Shown: one piece after another, positions 61,201 to 64,000 of the stretch
Numbering within the stretch: position 1 is the first letter of the stretch
Layout: each line of letters starts with the position of its first letter
DNA from: UBA4416 sp040387555
Lineage (GTDB): Bacteria > Bacteroidota > Bacteroidia > B-17B0 > Aurantibacillaceae
Assembly: GCA_040387555.1 (NCBI GenBank)
Contig: JAZKDO010000003.1
Location: forward strand, 496,001 to 560,000
Direction: 5' to 3'
Length of the DNA: 64,000 nt
Position numbers and translations under genes: made by a program
The notes under the pieces: model-generated
Seen by the model: only the letters and a program-made list of their open reading frames with translations
Told to the model about the DNA's origin: nothing
Database searches by the model: none

Positions 61201-62107
61201 TACTTTAGGAACTGCCCCAAACAGAAGGTTCATTGTATCTTATGAAAACATACCAATGTACTCATGCGGAACAGCAAGTACCAGCATTTATTTTTCAAGT
61301 CAGATCAAGTTATTTGAAACTACAAATACAATTGAAATTCATATCAGAAAGAAAGGGGTTTGCCCCGGATTTAATAACGGTCAGGCTGTAATGGGCTTAC
61401 ACAATTATAACGGTACAACATATATTCCACCAGTAAATAACACCATGCATAATGCGGTTGCTACTCCCGGACCATATAATCAATGGTCCATGACGAACAC
61501 AGCTTACGCATTTACCACGAGTTGCGGATCCGCAGGCGCTTGTGCTTTGATTTTGCCAATTGGGTTAAAAACCTTTTATGGCGAAAGAATTGATAAAGTC
61601 AATAATCTGTATTGGGAAACATCCTCTGAAGAAAATTTGAAATTATTTTCTGTTGAGCGCTCTACGGACGGACTAAATTTCACCGAAATCGGGCAGGTAC
61701 TTGCTAAAAATAGCCCAGGCAAATATCATTTTGAGGATAAAAATTCTGTCCCGGGAATGATCAATTACTATCAGGTTAGAGTAAAAGAAAATAATGGAAC
61801 TGAATCAAGTACCAATATCATCTCTTTGTATAGCGGCAATGGTGAAATACTTACGGTATCTCAATTGTTTCCTAACCCTGCAACAAATTCCTTTATGATT
61901 GGGTTGGATTCTAAGCAGAATGGAAAGGCAACTATAAATATTTATGACATATTTGGGAAAGTTATTAATTCTTCTGATTATACTGTAAACGGAGGAGTTA
62001 ATCAATACACTATTTCTTTGGAAGGTTTTTCTAAGGGAGTATATTATGTGGAAGTATTAAATAGCTTTAATGAGATGATCACAAAACAAAAGTTGGTAAA
62101 ACAATAG
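58223..62107 (+). CDS. Large multidomain T9SS type A secreted protein with CUB-like and PPC-like domains
   Basis: The 1294-residue protein has a signal peptide (MKIFLKINLTFLLVVLFTSVYSQ). Several PKD-like modules follow at about 155-520, with the recurring GSWTF.SGP / G.YVFKWT pattern and AGTDQTFC / AGADQTVC joints. A CUB-like domain lies at about 535-630 (GGPSSDYAANALGAVTFSAP, FRTESSYDELILTSG). A pre-peptidase C-like domain lies at about 755-870 (GEDVVYTFTAAATGLITVDL). A nidogen-like region follows at about 885-1080 (NAVLAPWHDIHPG, LFETTNTIEIHI). It ends in a linker (LPIGLKTFYGE) and a T9SS type A sorting domain (SQLFPNPATNSFMIGL ... KQKLVKQ). No catalytic motif is seen; an adhesive or structural surface role is likely. 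Confidence 0.86.
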   Translation: MKIFLKINLTFLLVVLFTSVYSQVAITSPTANVCSSKAVDGSAPGWTTLGNIDILEGNKADFPKKTGSVTLSAPTGWLFNTSSTITITFVANNLSSVGLVSLTSGALTFTWTAGGTNTAGDRITIAGLQVQASAMASADGPIYCSTSTQAIVGLTAGIQGTGSQLGYCSQIKDAEAGSYQTICSNVATMAANNPAPGTGSWTFISGPAAAAITASSSFSTGITGVSANGAYVFKWTTITSCGTTSANVVITRTTTPTSAAGTDQTFCFPNNTSLAANFPPVGSGLWSFVAGSANTSTTQISSLSDESAIFTPITAGTYSLQWSISLTGCTTNTDVVRIIVSPGPVAANAGPSRTICAGTGTTMAATAASGGASGAWSVVSGPSTLSTQFSSLIAANSSFTPAGGFGTYILAWTLTLSGCTSVSTTTVVVNPGPTTASAGADQTVCTFANLTANTPAVGTGSWTVFSGTGGGTFSSSTDPNGTFDPANQSTPITIRWTISSPGCTSSFDDVVITATCIPTTTLTIPSNSVTTTIVSLTGCPSTKIIFDNGGPSSDYAANALGAVTFSAPVGTCLSYSFTSFRTESSYDELILTSGATTFTYSGSAIPPSGSTTTNSLNVRFEADGSVQYAGFEMSISCANSCSGIPSAGIAVATPTVRCSTYTTNLSVSGGSSSECSITYQWQSASAIGGPYSNIGGATAKTATASVASTTYFRCITRCGVATNTIASSVATASLQSGGCGCPVSITLPYTSTGQTTCGQGNDITSGNVSPANGSANYYTGEDVVYTFTAAATGLITVDLTSSGSFTGLMLYRGCPTAAGAATVANAQDSYGNKSLCASVTSGQVYYLIVDSWSTPFCNPYGISISAPTGTAVACNMAYTAASTTYSFESFSGTLLPTTDDVLFNVGINFGFPICFDGTPYTGGYVASNAALVFDALQCFPNIQTSSVASGGVSTGFSITQPAPVNGTSIPRNAVLAPWHDIHPGLGTGLMQYATLGTAPNRRFIVSYENIPMYSCGTASTSIYFSSQIKLFETTNTIEIHIRKKGVCPGFNNGQAVMGLHNYNGTTYIPPVNNTMHNAVATPGPYNQWSMTNTAYAFTTSCGSAGACALILPIGLKTFYGERIDKVNNLYWETSSEENLKLFSVERSTDGLNFTEIGQVLAKNSPGKYHFEDKNSVPGMINYYQVRVKENNGTESSTNIISLYSGNGEILTVSQLFPNPATNSFMIGLDSKQNGKATINIYDIFGKVINSSDYTVNGGVNQYTISLEGFSKGVYYVEVLNSFNEMITKQKLVKQ

Positions 62108-62133
62108 CCATATTCTGATTAATGAAAACATTT

Positions 62134-62172
62134 AATAAAAAACGTCCACCGAATTGGTGGGCGTTTTTTATT
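62134..62172. terminator. Bidirectional terminator between the T9SS gene and ssb
   Basis: AATAAAAAACGTCCACC (62134-62150) pairs with GGTGGGCGTTTTTTATT (62156-62172), 17 bp with one G-T pair and a 5-base loop. It serves both converging genes. Confidence 0.92.
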
Positions 62173-62187
62173 AGGCAAATGCAGTAA

Positions 62188-62529
62188 TTAAACTTTTTTA
62201 TTGCCAATCATGGTAAACTCATTTACAACAATATCTGTCGTATAACGTTTTACGCCGTCTTTATCAGTATAGTTATTGTTTTTTAGTTTACCCTCAATGG
62301 CAATTTCCGTTCCCTTCTCTAAATATTTGGCGGCAAATTCTGCCTGACTTCCCCATGCCGTTACATTATGCCACGCTGTTTCAGTTACTTTTTCTCCTTT
62401 TTGATTTTTATAAGTTTCATTGGTCGCAATTACCAATCTTACCATCTTTTTTCCTCCTTCTAAGTTTTTTAATTCCGGAGCTGTTCCCAAATTACCAATT
62501 AACTGTACGCGGTTTCTTAATGTGTTCAT
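62188..62529 (-). CDS. ssb: Short single-stranded DNA-binding protein
   Basis: From the ATG at 62527-62529 the product has 113 residues, essentially one OB fold: MNTLRNRVQLIGNLGTAPELK, MVRLVIATNETYKNQKGEKVTETAWHNVTAWGSQAEFAAKYLEKGTEIAIEG. It lacks the glycine/proline linker and acidic C-terminal tip that recruit partner proteins in the main SSB, so it is probably an accessory paralogue; the main ssb would lie elsewhere. The frame opens 29 codons earlier, but that extension precedes the OB fold and is unlike SSB. Confidence 0.9.
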   Translation of the reverse strand: MNTLRNRVQLIGNLGTAPELKNLEGGKKMVRLVIATNETYKNQKGEKVTETAWHNVTAWGSQAEFAAKYLEKGTEIAIEGKLKNNNYTDKDGVKRYTTDIVVNEFTMIGNKKV

Positions 62530-62712
62530 CATGTTTTCTTTTTTTAAATTATTATACTTTCTACAAATTAGGTTTGTCAATTTAATTTTGAAGCGCTTCA
62601 TAATTTTCGACGACACAAAGGTAATAGCAAGGCCAAAAAAGATTCGGTTAATAACCGGCTGTATCTGTATAAAAATAATTGTAATCGCTTGTTGTCGAAT
62701 ATTGGTTTTATG

Positions 62713-62748
62713 AAAAAGCCCTGAAGTAAAGTTTCTTCAGGGCTTTTT
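62713..62748 (-). terminator. Terminator of the right-edge T9SS gene
   Basis: AAAAAGCCCTGAAG (62713-62726) pairs perfectly with CTTCAGGGCTTTTT (62735-62748) around an 8-base loop, 3 bases after the stop codon of the minus-strand gene ending at 62751. Confidence 0.93.
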
Positions 62749-62750
62749 AT

Positions 62751-64000
62751 TTAATATTTAATTATTTTTTGGATTTCTATTTTTCCTGAATTTTCAAAAG
62801 ACACTTTTAATAAATATATGCCGGAGTTGTAAGTGTTTAAGTCAACATTTAATGTTCGGTAACCTTCTTCCAGGTTTTTTTGTTCAGCAGAGATAAGCGC
62901 GCCATTATTATTATATATGCTGATTAGTATTTTTTCTTTACGGTTAATATTCACATCAAACTCCAAATTTCCGTTTGTAGGATTTGGCCTTGCATTAGAA
63001 ATGTAATCTGTTAAGTTTTTGTTGTTAATTGAAATGATATTCGAGTATTCATATGAATCATCAATATTCACTAGTTTCAAACGATAGTAAGTCAGTTCCT
63101 GGAAAGGATTCATATCAAAAGCGCTGTAATTTTTCGGAGAGTTACTCATTCCGTTTGCGCCCACATCCATGATTTTCTCAAACTCACTTCCGTCGTCCGA
63201 TTTTTCGATTGTAAAATAGTTTGAATTTTTTTCAGATGCAGTTACCCATTCAAGTTTATTTTTTTCACCCTCATTTCTTCCCACAAACGTTAGTAATTCC
63301 ATTGGAAGTATTCCTACGGCTGTCCAGCCGCTAACTGTAAAATCACAAACGTCACCTGCGTATCCATCAACCATTAATACATAGATTTGGCCTACTGTTA
63401 ATCCTGTGGCGTTAACAGTACCAGAAGATGAGGTTCCAGGATTATAACAATTAGAAACAGAGTTAAAAGCAGTACAGCATCCCGAGGCATTATGGCTAAC
63501 ACTATAAACATGTGCTTGTACTCCGTCACCCCAATCGCAGTTTGTAATTGAAGTAAATGGGAAGCTTGCTGTTGAACTTGTTGCTATGAACTGGTACCAT
63601 GAATTATTTTCGATGGAGCCACAAAATATTCCCGACAAAGGACTTGCCTGATCGGAAGAATAGATAGAAGAAGTAGAACTGGAAAATGTTCCAGCTCCTT
63701 GAGTAAGTGTTGCCGGATTGGAACAATAGTCATTTGTTATTGGATTACCGCATGCCCCTATGTTTGGACCAGTTTTAATACACACACTGAAAGTTGTTGT
63801 TGGGTTGGCAGATGCTGAGTTCGTGTAAATTCTAATATAATAAGTGTTTCCTAGGATCAATCCGTTAACAGTACTGTTATTTGGATCACTACATACAATA
63901 GCAGGCCCGGGAGTGGCACATGAACCAGCGTAAACGGAGTGATAAAGATCGGTTGGTAATCCGGCCACACTATTAATGGTTATTGAATGAGAGGAGCTGG
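62751..64000 (-). CDS. T9SS type A secreted protein, 3' part (cut by window end)
   Basis: The frame is open from the right edge to the stop at 62751, 416 codons seen, so the gene begins outside the window. The visible N-terminal part has short adhesin-like modules (NGLILGNTYYIRIYTNSASANPTTTFSVCI; SSIYSSDQASPLSGIFCGSIENNSWYQFIATS; GDGVQAHVYSVSHNASGCC), with ATGLTVGQIYVLMVDGYAGDVCDFTVSG matching the pre-peptidase C-like type. A LPMELLTFVGR linker and a T9SS type A domain (NARPNPTNGNLEFDV ... KIEIQKIIKY) end it. A GTG at 63966-63968 is internal, not the start. Confidence 0.85.
   Translation of the reverse strand, partial: SSSHSITINSVAGLPTDLYHSVYAGSCATPGPAIVCSDPNNSTVNGLILGNTYYIRIYTNSASANPTTTFSVCIKTGPNIGACGNPITNDYCSNPATLTQGAGTFSSSTSSIYSSDQASPLSGIFCGSIENNSWYQFIATSSTASFPFTSITNCDWGDGVQAHVYSVSHNASGCCTAFNSVSNCYNPGTSSSGTVNATGLTVGQIYVLMVDGYAGDVCDFTVSGWTAVGILPMELLTFVGRNEGEKNKLEWVTASEKNSNYFTIEKSDDGSEFEKIMDVGANGMSNSPKNYSAFDMNPFQELTYYRLKLVNIDDSYEYSNIISINNKNLTDYISNARPNPTNGNLEFDVNINRKEKILISIYNNNGALISAEQKNLEEGYRTLNVDLNTYNSGIYLLKVSFENSGKIEIQKIIKY

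Overview
The window is AT-rich chromosomal DNA of a free-living or environmental member of the Bacteroidota (class Bacteroidia sensu lato, Flavobacteriales/Sphingobacteriales-like; genus not determinable). Four lines of evidence support this. (1) Several very large secreted proteins end in type IX secretion system (T9SS) C-terminal sorting domains, both type A and the gliding-motility-associated type B. (2) Promoters fit the Bacteroidota sigma-A pattern (TTTG or TTG, 16-19 bp, TAnnTTTG). (3) LpxC and FabZ are fused in one polypeptide, as usual in this phylum. (4) OmpP1/FadL, DUF4465, DUF5074, DUF4890, DUF4920 and DUF2795 proteins occur together. The genome is diderm with lipid A. No prophage, transposase, CRISPR array or rRNA was seen.

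Layout. 1-6.3 kb: the tail of a leucine-rich-repeat protein and a 1947-residue SprB-like adhesin. 6.7-12.1 kb: an RmlD-like reductase, a T9SS-exported esterase-like protein, and a FadL porin paired with an SGNH-like lipoprotein. 12.2-15.8 kb: small hypothetical genes in gene-poor DNA, DUF1801, a PhnA/YjdM-like protein and tRNA-Arg. 15.9-23 kb: an envelope block with a two-module glycosyltransferase and the run lpxD - lpxC/fabZ - lpxA - trpS, then trmH. 23-26.6 kb: a pseudouridine synthase with a long repetitive basic arm, an ArsC-like protein and a glycosyltransferase. 26.8-31.2 kb: a cobalamin riboswitch controlling a TonB-dependent receptor, a T9SS-sorted DUF4465 protein and a DUF5074 propeller-like lipoprotein. 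31.2-36.5 kb: UspA, a nucleoside transporter and exported proteins of unknown role. 36.5-41.7 kb: housekeeping genes ftsH-rsfS, divergent from birA, then thyA and frr. 42.4-49.7 kb: a tandem RNA-like element in the leader of two large T9SS proteins. 49.7-53.5 kb: dapD-GT9, two tRNAs and a mitochondrial-type citrate synthase. 53.6-58.2 kb: a phospholipase C/S1-P1-like protein, a TPR-SpoIIE phosphatase, DUF4920 and a small exported protein. 58.2-64 kb: another large T9SS protein, a short SSB, and a T9SS gene cut by the window end.

Functional themes are outer-membrane biogenesis (lpx genes, glycosyltransferases), surface display of T9SS proteins, corrinoid scavenging and core housekeeping. The observation most likely to be new is the tandem motif at 42560-42672. 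Two copies of an identical 15-mer each sit in the same predicted stem / asymmetric internal loop / stem framework, immediately downstream of a good promoter and upstream of a large secreted protein. It looks like a tandem cis-regulatory RNA that I cannot assign to a known class. Other points of interest are the GT2 fused to a degenerate sugar-phosphotransferase-like module, the SGNH lipoprotein with altered catalytic blocks, the repeat-armed pseudouridine synthase, RsfS with a histone-H1-like tail, and a GC-rich hairpin island that looks like a dispersed repeat. All domain and family names come from recognition by eye; no database search was run.
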